A stretch of 64,000 nucleotides of DNA, taken from assembly GCA_963930775.1 (NCBI GenBank), contig OZ005690.1:8354225-8418224 (forward strand). The letters run 5' to 3'. This stretch comes from Cliona cf. orientalis. Lineage: Eukaryota; Porifera; Demospongiae; Clionaida; Clionaidae. Under the pieces are notes generated by a model. It searched no databases. It saw only the letters and a program-made list of their open reading frames with translations, and was not told where the DNA came from. This document shows, one piece after another, positions 22,419 to 35,084 of this stretch; positions within the stretch are counted from its first letter, which is position 1, and each line of letters begins with the position of its first letter. The position numbers were made by a program, and so were the translations under genes.

Positions 22419-23794
22419 CAAGGGAGTGACAGTAATGCATCGCTTATTTTCAAGAAAACGAATAACATTATTTAGGTCTACCCTAATTATGTTCATGCAT
22501 GCATGTCGCTATTATTCGAGGGTGGCTACTATTTTTTTTCGCAGAGCTCCATGTGCAGGTAGTATTTGAGGGTGGCTATTAGCTAATCGGGGTGCGGCTT
22601 CTATTCAAATGAATGCATTGGAGTGCCACGAGAACCCTCACCACTACATGCATGCATGACTCATGTGCATGTATTGCATGCATGGCTTACTGTACATATG
22701 TATATTTGTCAATAGTATTGAACTGTGTACATACCCTTCACCTAAACGTGGTTATGGTATGATCTAGGAGTAAGGGAAGGAACCTGTCTATGTCACTATA
22801 TAAACTGAAAGCCTCTGTGACATACCTAAACTGAATTATGCACTTGAGAGCCACTGCCTGTTTTTATACACTGTCAGTGCATTGACAACTGACCAGCAAA
22901 CCACAGAATTAATGGCCAAGGATATATAGCTGAGGCAGGCAGGTCCGTATGCAGCCTTTCTCAAAGGGACTATATGACGGCAGTTATATTGTGGGCATTA
23001 ACCCATAGCCCACCTATAGCTAGGGGTCTGGGGGCACGCTCTTCCAGAAATTTTTGGAAATTTTTACTCTTTGAGAGCGATTCTGAGGCATTCTGGATAG
23101 TAACAGACTTTTTGTATGGGGTCAGCCAGCTTCACCTTTAATGAGTAAATACCCTGTGCTGTACTATTCTCTGTTCATACTAGCTAGCTATAGTAGCCAG
23201 TTCTCTTCTGAACTATACATACTGCCATAGATCACGTAGTCTAATTCTATGACATTGCATATAGCCATTGTACATTATTTTGGAAAGCAACGCATAATAT
23301 GTTTGTGCAAAGAAACATGTAAGTTACACCTACATTGTTACCAATAATATTATGCTTGCTAAGTGGCCAAAAAAGAGGGGTTAATCCGAACCCCAACCCC
23401 CCTGCCTGTGAGGTAAGTGCCATGTAAATACAGACGGGCAACAGGTGCACACTACTACACCACTGGGTAGGACGGGTAGGACTTAACATAATTATGGCCA
23501 CTATTCCTTTATGCTGGGTATACCTCGAATGCATATAATTTCTCTCAGATGACCCTTACCATTTAGCACAGGGGGGTGGGACGGATGAATGGACAGATGG
23601 AAGGACGGACAAAAATTGACAAACAATTGCAGTAACCCTCGATCCATCTATGCTTTGCGACGAGAGTTAATAAATACAGTAATTTAGCTATTACCTGAAG
23701 TGGTATACCTGTGTGTCCATGGTGTTCTGGGACTTCACCAACAACTGATTCTCCATGATTATCTGTACAGTGGTTACAATTATAGACGTGCACC

Positions 23795-23925
23795 CCAGCA
23801 AAATAAATCATAACCACATACACATACACACGTGTACCCCAGCAAAAAAGTCATAACCACATACACACACACACGTGTACCCCAGCAAAAAAAGTCATAT
23901 ATAACCACATACATACACAATGTCA
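23795..23925. repeat. About 43-bp minisatellite, roughly 3 units (copy A)
   Basis: Units contain TCATAACCACATACACACAC followed by GTGTACCCCAGCAAAAAA. The orthologous array in copy B has about five units, three of them nearly identical. Confidence 0.8.
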
Positions 23926-25041
23926 ACGTTAACAATATTAAAGTAACTGGGTTGGATGATGAAGTACACCCTCTCCTATAATGAATGTTATGCAGTTGAT
24001 TTAGCTACATGACTAATCTTCATCATCAGGCTATATTAATATGATAATCTACAGACAATATATGTATACTCATCCCACAGACGATATATAATATAATATT
24101 ATTATAATTTATCTGTATAGCTAAATAATTATGACGTGCTCTGTGAAAAGGGACCTTAAGACATAAATATTCATTTTCCAATAATTATAGCTGAAATGTG
24201 AAAGATCTGCTTTTCTACTTTTTAGTCTATCAAAAAATTGAAGGTTCTGGCTTTATTTTGATATATTGTATTTATACATTTGTATCAAGTAAAATGTAGC
24301 TATGGGCACAATAACATTAGGTGCTCCAATATACGCAACTTTAATTAAAAACGCCTATATTTTCAAAAAAACGACTCTATCTACCCCAGTGAATAAAAAT
24401 GGTCATAACTCCACTTGTGATCAATATTAAATTAATTTTTTCCTTGAAATTTGCACCATTGTATTCAGCATAGACAGAGCTATATCTATCCATGCTAAAA
24501 TCCAACTATTTATGAAAAGTTTTCTCAGAGCAGGTCACAGTTTTTTAGTTGTTATGCGATCACAAACATGCACACATCACACATATAATAAAATTATATG
24601 CATGCACATCTCTTGAATCAGGTTATGTGTATACTTCATTGTATTGAATTCACACCTACCATGTTCATTCACACCTACCATGTTCATACATTTCTTCAAT
24701 AATCGATGCTAAATAATTTAGCTGAGCCTGATGTAGACACTCCACTATATCTACCCAAGAGCCGCCATCCGAAACTGCATAATAATATTATTATGATAGT
24801 TTAATATCATTAATAAATAATTATGGACAATCACCTTTCAGTCATTCGTTGAAAATTTCCTCTACTATTGGTTTCACTTTGTAGTTATTGCTATCTATAA
24901 AAGCATATAGCCTCCCCCCATCTTCATCTTTCAAAAGACAGATAGCAAAAATGCTATAATCTGCTCCAATCCTTTGAAGGAAATTCACATTTCCTTCCTT
25001 TGTTTTGAAATGTTGTAAGGCAGGCAGCGATGGCCGTTCAG

Positions 25042-27863
25042 CTATAGCATAGTACTAATGTTAATGTAGCTACATGCAATATTCAAGTCACTGTGTTTTA
25101 CGCAAGAGTATTTTAGCAGTAAGAGTGTGCAATTGGAACTTGCATAGTACCATTCTACTAAGTTAAACATTCATTCATATTGACATCATTGTCACTCACC
25201 AATATTATTGAATAAGCTACTAACCATCTAGTGCATGTAGCTACGTATACCATAGTCCTTTTTGCAGGCAGTTGTAGTAGCTAGCTGCGGCTCAAAGGTT
25301 ACACATCTGCACTACTATACCACCCCTTCTGGCTATAGAACTAAGAAAACTGCTGCTATGGCTCACCTTAGAATGTTTTAGAAGAAAATGTGTTTGAGAT
25401 TGGACTGGTAGGGCTGGTATATACGTAATTTGTCTCAAAAACTATCGAAATGGGCATGGTTTTGCCACAAAGTGGGCGTGGGCTTCTAAAATTTCGCACA
25501 CACTTCGCACGCAAGGGTGTACTACAACCCCCCTTCTAGAAATCCTGGATCCGCCACTGGGAACAAGTTTGCATGTAGTTCAACACTCCTGTCTAATATA
25601 CTCTTGGTTTTAATCATGTGCTATATAGTTGTCCTGTAGAACTCACTTGATTTTATAGAATCCACATATGAAATCCAACTAGTAACTGAAATGAAAAGAA
25701 TTATCATGGTTAGTGCATGCGCAGCAAAGATCGAATCTGACTCTGAGACCATAATACCAAATAAAATTAATGCAACACATTTAAAAATCCATCATAGATT
25801 AAAATTAATAGTAAATTAATTTTCAGTGATTTCATAGACATATGTTAGATTATTTAGATGATTTTTTTTACTACTCAATCACAGAGTGATTATATCATGA
25901 TTTTGTTGCACATTTCTGGTGGTGTTCATTATCAAACAGCGCGTGCATGCACATAAATTTAATGGCTATTAATTTCGTATTGGATTCCCACCTATGGTAT
26001 ATAGATTGATCTACTGCCAGGGTAATAATACTGGATATTGCCCTATGGCTATGCATAATTCCAATATCAACGTTTACCTCGTTAGCGCCACAGAGAAGTA
26101 GGAAACAGGGGGCCAGGGGACCACTGCCCCCTCCCCGCACCCCCCCCCCCCCCAAATCATGTTTGATACATAGTTCAGTGTATATCTAATTTTCATTATG
26201 TATCAGACTTTCCTCACAAAAGCCTGGTTTGAATTACTAAATTACGACCTCTACAAAAGAATAATTGTGGTCACAAACTTCAGTAATCAAAGCTACACCC
26301 ACAATTTGTATCGGTGGCCCCCACAACATGCGATTGCTTCCTACTCCACTGTGCCAGGATCAAAGGTGGAATGGTAAGAAATTGGCTGTGTTCTAAGAGA
26401 AATTTTGCAGACATAATAAAGTGAGCATATGATCAGTGGTATAATGGTGTGTATAGGTTGGGAAGCATGAACTAACTTAGTTTTCAGCATTGGAGATAAA
26501 CCTCAGCCTTGCCCAGCCCTCAGGCTACCTCCAAAAAAGTGGGGGTGCTATAGCACACCTATCCCCCCCCCCCCCCCCCCCCCCCTGTTCCTACGCCTAT
26601 GTGTATAGGGCAATAATATTATTATCATGATACTGCTCTGTGACAGCTGACTACTATGGGTACCTGGCCCAGTGGTCAGACTCAGACACCACACCTGTAT
26701 AGAGCTGTCACAACAAGTGCTGTATGGAAGCCATTAGTAGTGACCACTCATGTGTAACACAATTCCCCCATGCTGTATGTGGTTACTGCACTCCTGCAGC
26801 TGTCCATACAATAATATATAATATGAGCACGATACTATAATAATAATATTATGTTATAATAATAATATTATTATAATAATAATTATACTCATGAATATAG
26901 CAACAAAGGGTGGTATTACAGCGATTTATATTACAGTACAAAGCACCAGTAGTAAAAACTGCTAATACCATGAGTGCATGGCGTACTATTTGTATTATGG
27001 GAAGTGCTGATCATGCATGAGGTAGCTCTATGTCACAATGTAAACTTTTACAGACAATTCAAGTAAGAGAGTAGGTCATGCAAGCTCCTATAAATAGCCA
27101 GCCCAGTTCTGCCCGGGCCAGTATTCTATATAGTGTAGAGGAAGCTATTTTATTCTGTATCAGTGGCTACATGGAGCTAGCTGGTTTAAAAGTGATGGGG
27201 CTCTTGACAAAATTTAATTTTGAACTGCAGCTATAATATGGGATCGCCACCTACTAGCTACCACATGCTACAAGCGCACCATGCAGGATCTTCTACAGAT
27301 GGTTACACTAACCTCAAGCCCAACAATGTCATGTAGCTATAGCAAAAAGGCCGACATGGCATGGCATGCATATGGCAGCCCCCTGAGTCGCACTGAGCTG
27401 TATAGCACAGTACCTATGCTAATAGTCTTGGTACAGGGGGAGCTATTCTGCATTTTCTGTAGATAGATAGCTGTTTGGGATCCTTGTCTAATCTTTTGAC
27501 AGCCCAAGGCACCGAGTCCAGCAACCAGAAGCCTGTAAATTAGGTATTCGTGGTGGCTGTTATAATTATTACTAGGTAAAATCTGCAGGAATGCGTGCTA
27601 TAAGTAGTGTGCTACAACATGTTATAGCATGGTCTGGGGGTCCCTAATTATTACTTATAGTCACCTCATCCATGCTGTGCTTGGTTTATACAACTCGCGG
27701 TGCCTTTGATCTGCATGGCTTCCATAGTACAAGTTCGGCTATACATTATTATAATACTATGTTGTATGAGTCTAATCATAGCCATGACCAGTCCTATAAT
27801 AAAATTATTATACATTCATCTCTCGTGCCATATTATGCATACCCTTTGGATTGGGATCCTTTG
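25042..27863. other. Upstream flank of caspase A; no confirmed exon
   Basis: Duplicated at 53,746-57,060. Contains a TGGCGGATCCAGG repeat end (25,543-25,558 region), polypyrimidine tracts at about 26,142 and 26,567, and TAATATTAT-rich sequence at 26,810-26,885. The missing 5' caspase exon(s) and promoter should lie here, but I could not fix a start codon. Short open frames differ between copies. Confidence 0.4.
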
Positions 27864-28335
27864 TATTTGGGGGAGGGGGAGTGTATGATGTACATAACTG
27901 CAATATGCTACATTATTATTCTTTTTACGTTTTAATTTTATACTAGTACTTAACCTGTTCATTGTTTCTATGTAGGTGTCATGATGTTAAGGCTAGAGGC
28001 CCGGGAAGGGGGTCCAGAATTATTAATGCCATCATGGTCAGTGTATATTTCCACCAACCAAAATCCTCTTAATTAAGATAATAGTGATATTATGTAATTG
28101 GTGCTATAAGTTTAAAATCCTAAATCCTAGGACCAAATTATTTACATTGAGTGTGTGGAAGAATAACGTGTAATTGATAATATTAGTATACCATAAGTTC
28201 AAATAGGATAATCCAAAATCCTAGATAAAAACCGCTGATATTTCTCGGGTGTGGCCAACAAATACTTTTGCGCATGCGCACTAAAGAAGTTCAGCACTAG
28301 CTGTCCACGCGAGTCTTGGTTCACTGCCAGTTGCG

Positions 28336-31034
28336 ATGCCGTCTGATGTTGTACTGAAGCGGGGGATGGATCAGGTTGAAGTGGATTCCTCCAGGGTGAC
28401 AAGCGAAATTTTGAGAAGGACCTTCAGGGTAAGACCACTTAGTACTCGGCCTCGTCCCCACTGAGCCTGAGCAGAGGACGAGGCTAGCCACCAATACGTC
28501 ATACCCTAGTCTCACGGATTAAAGGGTCTGGCTCCGCAAAACTATAGTCATACCCCATCAGTGCGCTATACTAGAGCTACATATAATTTCATTGCCTAAT
28601 TGAACTATCAGTGTGGTAGGGCATGGGGTGAAATCATGTCGGCACTGTAGTAGTCTTGTGCCCAGCTAGCCTCATACCCAGACCCGGAAGGAGGAGGAAA
28701 GAGGGCCTGGTGCATGTACCTATTGCATGCGCATGTGCCAAGAAAACCTGGGGTGCCACAAACGATTATACGCTTGTTCGTCCTCCTCCCGCAAGCTAGG
28801 GTACGAGGCTACACCAATATGACATAGTACCCTACTCTTTCCAAATAAGGCCCACCTACTCTTGAAAATTGCCAAGGAGCATTGTAAACACTGTATTTTA
28901 TTGGCCATGCCTATTAATATCATCTGCTGTAGGCCATGTGCTTTTTGCTCATATGCACAACTTAGCACAATACAGGGTCAATATGCGTATGCTTGCTGCC
29001 GCTATAACTCGTCTCTATGTGGACAGATATTATGTATGCAATCAGGGGCGGCTGAGGGTAGGTCGGTTTGGGGGGGCAATCAGGCACCCATAAGTTTTGT
29101 AACAAATGTTATATATTTAGTACAGTTCAATAAACGGAGCTTGTAGCTAGCTAGTTAGGTCCCGGCACCTTCATAGCTATCACATAATAATGAACTTGAA
29201 TTGATTATAGTAGATGAAATACAGTATACATGCATCAGAATAATAATGTAGGTCTAACTCTAGCCATCCAGTTTGGGGGGGCAAGGCCCATTGATCTTAA
29301 CTTTGGGGGGGCGGTTGCCCCCCCTGCCCCCCCTGTTCCGCCTCCCCTGGCAATGCGCGTGGGGTATGTACTGTGTACTCTAGAGACCTATTTCTTTATA
29401 TTGGCAATCAGTGTATGTATTTCAGTACATTTGCAGTTACATGTGGCTATGTATAATTGTTGCAATAAACATGCAGGTTGATCCATCCGAAGTATGGTTA
29501 AGGGCAGAGCAGGATAACCGAGCCTTTTTTCCAGATGATTCCGGCCACTTCAATCTCCCTGATGCAAATCTATTGTTTGGTGCTGTGCTTTTTGTGGAGG
29601 GATCAAACTTGGTGTCACCACCTAACCCACGTCTGACTGTTTCTAGCACTGCACAATCATCTGGTTCTGGTGCTTCTGCCTCCTTCAATTCTAATCCTCC
29701 CCCACCTGCTTTTAAGTCTGTGGTCCCCAAGCAAGCCGTGCCCAAGGGTCCAACAGCTAGTGTGAAGATTATCCGTGCTAAGATGGAGAGATCCCGGACT
29801 GGAAAGGTCGAATTTACTCAAGAAGCACAAATGCATTTAGATGTAGCAGAATCTACGGCAAATGTGCAGCATGTTCTTAGTGAGGTGCAGCAACGCTGGG
29901 GAGATCAGTATGTACTTGTTACTATTGATGGGTTGGAACTGGAAGACTGTGAAGGAACTAAAGGTAAGATACTCTAGATTATGATAGAAATTTTGACTAA
30001 TGTTGAACACTTTCACTCCGTAATTACCATAGTGTTTTTATGATTGGTTTTGTGATGATTGATCACAAAATAATATTATTGGTGGGAGTCACTGTAAAGG
30101 TACATCACACTGTACCACATCCCCTGTATATAGCTGTATGGTACACATGGTAAAAGGTCGTCAATGCAGTGCGTATGCAGTCTACATCACATTGTAGTAC
30201 TAGCACATTATGCAAACGCAATTGCTCTGCGTGTATATATGTGGCTCCTATATGTACTACCTACTATAATAATATAGTGGGAATCTTTCGAGGGAGAAAA
30301 TTTCTATGGATTGATAGCTAAAAGTGAGCATTTCATGGAGAAAACTTGTCCAGAATGCGTATGGATGGGTGTGGCACGGGAAGTAAAGTATAGCACACTT
30401 TCCCATAATTATGCAGGGTATTCAAGAGTTATAATATTTATCTATTGTGACTATAGGTCTAAAATTCTGGAAATCTCCAAGGCGTAAAGTTTTTGCCGTC
30501 CCAGTAAAGGATTTAAAGGGCAAAGCACGCTCTACCAGCAAGAAACGTCATTGCATGACTATAGATACAGACTCTGACAGTGATGAACCCACACCTAAAA
30601 GATTGAAGGATGATACTGTAATGAGGGTTGAACGCATCGAGTCAAATGTTGAAGATCTTTTGCAGGAAGTGGACTCTATGAAAACGTCCATAAATGATAT
30701 CTTGCACCTGAATGAGCGGTCAAAAGTGCCAGTTGCACTGCAGAGACTCATGCGGGATGCATTTCAATGCAAAATATGCCTATGCACTCCAATAAAACCC
30801 CCAGTGATCATGTCTAAGTGCTGCAAATCAATATTGGGGTGTGAAAGGTGTATCAATGAGTGGTTTAATGGCCCTGATGCTCTACTGAAGACCTGCCCAG
30901 CTTGCAACACGGAGCGTGGCTACAGCGAGACATTAATGCTAAGAGGTCTCGATAGTTTTCTTACGGAAGTGAAAAGTGTGATACAGACAGAAGATGAGAG
31001 GGACGAAGAACAGCTCCCAGCCATTAATAATTAA
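28336..31034 (+). CDS. Transposon-encoded 385-residue protein with RING-like zinc domain
   Basis: Three exons: 28,336-28,428, 29,477-29,963 and 30,457-31,034; the lengths sum to 386 codons including stop. Exon 1 starts MPSDVVLKRG. Exon 2 has a possible folded segment (VDPSEVWLRAEQDN) then a Ser/Pro linker (SSGSGASASFNSNPPPP) and an acidic region. Exon 3 carries a basic segment (KSPRRK, SKKRH), an acidic DTDSDSDEP tract with PKRLK as a likely nuclear signal, and a helical stretch predicted as a coiled coil (VERIESNVEDLLQEVDSMK). It then has a zinc domain: CKICLCTP, CCKSILGCERC, and CPACNTERGY. The spacing resembles RING or U-box-like fingers. Probable role is a nuclear partner of the transposase or a ubiquitin-ligase-like factor. 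Start chosen as the only ATG giving consistent phase. The long first intron holds MITEs, so splicing must skip them. Confidence 0.8.
28667..28811. mobile_element. TAGCCTC-ended MITE-like element in intron
   Basis: Ends TAGCCTCATACCC and GGGTACGAGGCTA, with an inner GGGCCTGGTGCATG block and GCATGCGCATG. Related to the 397-bp MULE-like MITE at 5.8 kb. No target duplication could be confirmed. A shorter relative (CGGCCTCGTCCCC to GACGAGGCTA) lies at about 28,443-28,488. Confidence 0.5.
29043..29349. mobile_element. MITE with CAGGGGCGG ends (307 bp, 5-bp direct repeat)
   Basis: Starts CAGGGGCGGCTGAGG and ends CCGCCTCCCCTG. G-runs lie near the left end and C-runs near the right end. GCAAT flanks at 29,038-29,042 and 29,350-29,354. 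It is inserted in the first intron of the transposon accessory gene without touching its splice sites. Confidence 0.65.
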
Positions 31035-31634
31035 AGATCTCCTGACCGCGGTCGATCATGCTACAGTTTTCCTCACAGTATGTATCGTATTATGATAATA
31101 TGTTATGCTGCCTCGATCACATTAGGCTCATATTGATCATGACTCGCTTTAAGAATCGATTCTTCTGATGATCACGCATATTACTATTATTATACTTTAT
31201 CAAGCTCTTGCAATCATGTATACAGATCATCGTGTGCAAGGATGCATAGCTATAATGTTTTGTTTTGGATGGAGCACGGAACTTAGCTATAACTGAAATG
31301 TGCATTACCATTACCATGTTAGCTACACGCATAAATATCAACTAATGATTATGATTCATGCAATCATGAACAATCATAATAATATTATTGCATTGTTCAT
31401 CATTGGATCACTATTATAATTATCAGAGTATAATTTATTATTATGTAGAGTAGGTACGTGTGACGCTGATATTATAATAACAATTAAGTAATAATGCAAG
31501 TCAAACAGTGATAATAATTGATAAAATCTATAGCTAGTCAGTGCATGCATGCATGACATTAATTGTGTTAGTATTATTTTGGAGAGACATGTAAAGTGCA
31601 AAGATAATGCATATCAGTGAGTACTATAAGAAAG
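31035..31634. other. Shared 3' region between the two convergent transposon genes
   Basis: AT-rich, no open frame worth calling. Both genes end into it, so it should hold both polyadenylation signals; AATAAT-rich stretches are present on both strands. Confidence 0.5.
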
Positions 31635-33302
31635 TCAGGTAACAGTGCTAAACAAGCTTTGAGTTATCTGAATGAAGTAAAGGAGACCATCACAAAACTC
31701 ATTATCGTCACCATTGACCAGTTTGTGGAAAAAAGGATCAAATTGTGGATATCTGTAATGAAATTCAGCTTCCCGCTGCTGAATGAGGCATGTATTATTG
31801 CTAAGAGGATCTTCGCCAAATACACTGAAATCGGTTAGGCGGCCTCCTGCTGCACTGTACTGTCTTACTGCATCGTCTGAAGATGGAATCAGATGGGGAT
31901 CAATTCTTGCTACTTGATTGTTGGATGACATCAGGTGGTTGGGAGTACCACGTGATGGACAACCTGGTCTAGCACCTACATATTATTATACATGATTATA
32001 ACAATGATAATGATCACTGTACAGTGTCATGGTTTATGCATGTCATTGACCTGGAACTGGATGTTCATTCCATGCTTGAACTGCAAGCTTAGTGCCAACA
32101 GAACAAACTCGGATGGCAAACCATGACACACAAAACTTGTGCATTGATGATTCCATATCTATCACACCAAATTCTTCCATTTTAACCAGGCAAGCCTTCA
32201 CAGGATAGTTGACTCGAGTATTGATCTCCACCCAAAATCGTTCAACAGGATGGTTCTAATCATGAAATAATGCATGATAATATTATTATGTAAGCGATGA
32301 AGAATTAGCTATAGGTACCTGTCGTGATGTTGATTGCATGTGAGGAGCTCTATTAGTATTTGTCCGGAATTGTGCTAACATCTCCTGGACATACAACATC
32401 AGGTAAAATTCTTTTCCATGGTCTACACGTATTTGATCCCATAATCCATGAGTTAGTGTCAACTCTCTGCATAATATTAAGCATTATGCATACATATCAG
32501 TACACGCAGACATTACAATAATATTGATCACCCCGTGTTGTGAAGTACATAATATTGCTGTGATGATTATTACCTGAAAAGGTTTTCATAAATCTCAATG
32601 TTGTTCTTAATTGGCATGGTAATAAATGACACAACCTTACCACTGTACCCATCTCTTGCACATACATGAGTGACTCCATACATGACCAGCTTTTCATTCT
32701 GGTCTATGTGTACTTTGTGACCAAAGTATTCGGCTGAGTAAGGAACTGGATTCAGCTGCTTGGCAGTTGAATTCATCCGCTGATGGTGGTATGGTGGGTT
32801 GGTACGCCTGAGTGATTCTCCTACTCTCACTTGGCTAACTCTCAGACCCTGTGATGCTAACAGGCCTGTCATGGTCTTTCTACCGTATACTGGACCTACC
32901 TGCATGTTTTAATAATATTTTGAGACTAGGGATGTGGTTATACTTTATAATGATTATGCGTGCATGCAATGCGTGCGTGAAGAAAGGGGTGGAGCTGCAT
33001 AAAAAGCTCAGCATGATCACGGCTGCATGCAAATTATTATAATAATATGGTAAGCGATCAACACGTAGAATGCTTCTTACCATGGCAGTAGCAGTTGATA
33101 CAGCGACATCCAAGCTTCGATCATCAATGCGTGAAGTCTTGTGTATGCCCTTGTTGCCACAAAATCTCTCGATAGAGCGCACGCTAAATCCCCTTTGCCC
33201 AGGATAGCTTTCCATCAGAAAGGTACTGATTTGCTTGTGTGTCCATCGCTTGTTCTCTATCTTATCCCGTATAAGATCTTCAAAACCCTCCAAAGCACTC
33301 AT
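31635..33302 (-). CDS. DDE integrase-type transposase (413 residues, five exons)
   Basis: Exons: 33,302-33,081, 32,899-32,574, 32,466-32,319, 32,255-32,051 and 31,975-31,635. The phases join perfectly to 414 codons including stop. The N-terminus (MSALEGFEDLIRDK, then RWTHKQISTFLMESYPGQRG and RSIERFC) looks like a helix-turn-helix DNA-binding region. Exon 2 has VGPVYGRKTMTGLL and an RVGESLRR segment, then GHKVHIDQNEKLVMYGVTHV, with a likely first catalytic Asp. Exon 3 gives IRVDHGKEFY (second Asp). Exon 4 gives NHPVERFWVEINTRV (Glu). This is the layout of an rve/IS3-type catalytic core. All exons are free of stops, so the protein may be functional. It should cut and join the transposon ends in the nucleus. 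Confidence 0.85.
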
Positions 33303-33697
33303 TATTAACAGGGAGCAGGGAGCTGTTATACAAAGACTCGAGCGCAGTTTCGCAGCTCGAATATGCGCGGGCTTTTTTTAGCCCCGCCCACATAATTCAC
33401 ATAGCGCGATTTTCAAGTAACAATTATAGTTTGGTAGAGTTTCTTTAATCCTCAGACTAAGGTTTATAGCCACTCGGTTTAATAGTGTAGAGCTCCATGC
33501 ATCTGGACGTTAGTACCATAAACTACATACATGACATCTAGAAACATAGCTAGTTACCAGGATCTAGGACATAAAACAATCAAGGCTTATCCTATACTTA
33601 GGATTTTAGGATTTAGGATTTATATCGCTAATTTTATATTACTGAATTTCTATTTGTATAGGAATTCATTTGGTGGAAATATACACTGACCCATCAT

Positions 33698-34706
33698 GAA
33701 TGATGTTAAGTGTGACATAATAATTATAGCTACAATCATCTAAACTTGCATGTTTGTGCACACCCTCATAGTAAACTCAATTGCCCAGGATTTATAACTA
33801 TCCCCAAAAAACATGGGAAGGCCTAGCTATACCCAGTGTGGGATACTTGAGATCTATACCTATGTAGCTACTGACTCATGATCAGCTAGAATAGATAATA
33901 ATAATAATTATTATTATACAGTAGCTAGCTATAGCCTATAGAGTGTTAGACTCCAATTGTCATGATTTGATTGGTTTAAAACAAGGGTTCTACTAATTAA
34001 CTGAGTTACTTAGAACCCCTGTACTTAGAATCCCTCTACTTTGAAAGCTAGTTCTTTAGGCAACAACATAGCTACAAGAAGTTAATTACTAAGAAACAGC
34101 ATGCTAGAGTCTAAACAAGGTAGATACTTCAGTCAATGGGATCTACAGTCTTTAGAATACTTCAGACACTTATATTAAAAAAAGTATAAAATCCTCAGGC
34201 TTCGCCTCTGGAATTTTATATCAGTGTCTTCAGTATTCTAAATCCTGTAGATACCTTCCGGGCTTCAGTGTTTAAATGCCTTTTTTACAAGAGGTAGCTA
34301 AAGATATTTAATCACATTGATGAGCTCTTAATTGGTATCTAGCTACATATACGACAGTCATTAGCTATTAATTAATCAACTTACAAATACTATGAATAAT
34401 CAACACTGCAACCAAAGGCTTCATATTTTTAACTTGTGACCTTTGGAGGCTCACTGCTAGTGGCGCGCGAGACTAGCTCACCCCTAGCATTCAGACCACT
34501 CCCTAAGTCGATCCGCATGCAGCTTTGTGTTTATGACGCTCCTCATCTTTCAAGGGGCAAACCTCTCCTACGGAGTCATGCTATTATGGCCATGTCGCGG
34601 GCGAGCGCGAGTACGTTCGTCCCCGGATAGGGGGCGGGGTCATGGGACGCGCCCGTATTTGCGCATGCGCACTTGCATCGGTCGATCGCGAGTCCCCAAT
34701 CTGTAT
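33698..34706. other. Duplicated intergenic segment between caspase and TYMS (copy A)
   Basis: Matches 57,060-58,262. Contains a hairpin of TTTAGAATACTTCAGACACTTA with its inverse AGTGTCTTCAGTATTCTAAA (34,154-34,242) and a GC-rich block GGGGGCGGGGTCATGGGACGCG (34,630-34,651). No gene recognised. Confidence 0.5.
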
Positions 34707-35084
34707 TACTAGTGACATGCAGGGCCTGTTTGGGGCGAGCCTGAGCTGAGCCTCTGAAAGTGTCTGTCAGTAGCTGCTACTCGAAAACTTTAATAAAGCC
34801 ATAGCACGATAAATCTTGAAGACTACTGGTACAGATCCAAGCAAACAATGACAGACAGTCTCATAGTGCCGTGTAGGCCTGTAGGTCTACAGCTGCATGA
34901 TAGTCCCCTTCCATCCTTCAGTACCGACAGTCAATACAAAGTTTTACCAGAGTCATCAGTGAGCAGTACGTCTAGACTATCTTTATCTCTTAGCTGGTCC
35001 TTGCGCTATTGAGCTGATGACAGGCTCTATCTCGCTCAGAGTGTCCTCCTTTGGAGCCTTCTGCTTGCTTCTGTACAGCGCACG

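Larger units (their letters stand above)
19963..25041 (-). pseudogene. Caspase with death-like domain, copy A (inactivated)
   Basis: Five exons match copy B: 25,041-24,835 and 24,774-24,679 (death-like domain), 23,762-23,695, 21,646-21,545, and 20,761 to about 19,963 (peptidase C14 p20-p10). The p20 keeps GLGIIITND and FSGHG with the catalytic His, but the cysteine loop reads DASRG (Ser for Cys) where B has DACRG. Further lesions: TGA for Trp near the end of the first exon, a 2-bp length change in the third exon that breaks phase, and loss of about 10 bp in p10 after GSAWM that shifts the frame (the p10 remainder continues in another frame, 20,217-19,963). It cannot make the ancestral protein. 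The p20 frame alone stays open for 217 residues, so a truncated catalytically dead product is conceivable but unsupported. Confidence 0.8.
28036..33691. mobile_element. Complete 5,656-bp DNA transposon (IS3EU-like), 6-bp target duplication
   Basis: Both ends read GGTCAGTGTATATTTCC inward, with 22 matching terminal bases and looser similarity further in (AAATCCTAAATCCTA in both subterminal zones). CATCAT flanks precisely at 28,030-28,035 and 33,692-33,697. Two genes face each other: an accessory gene on plus and a DDE transposase on minus, both open across all exons with consistent phases. An integrase-like DDE domain and 6-bp duplication fit what I recall of the IS3EU group; that family name is tentative. 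Copy B lacks the element and about 190 bp of its flanks. Two MITEs sit in the first intron of the accessory gene. Confidence 0.9.
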
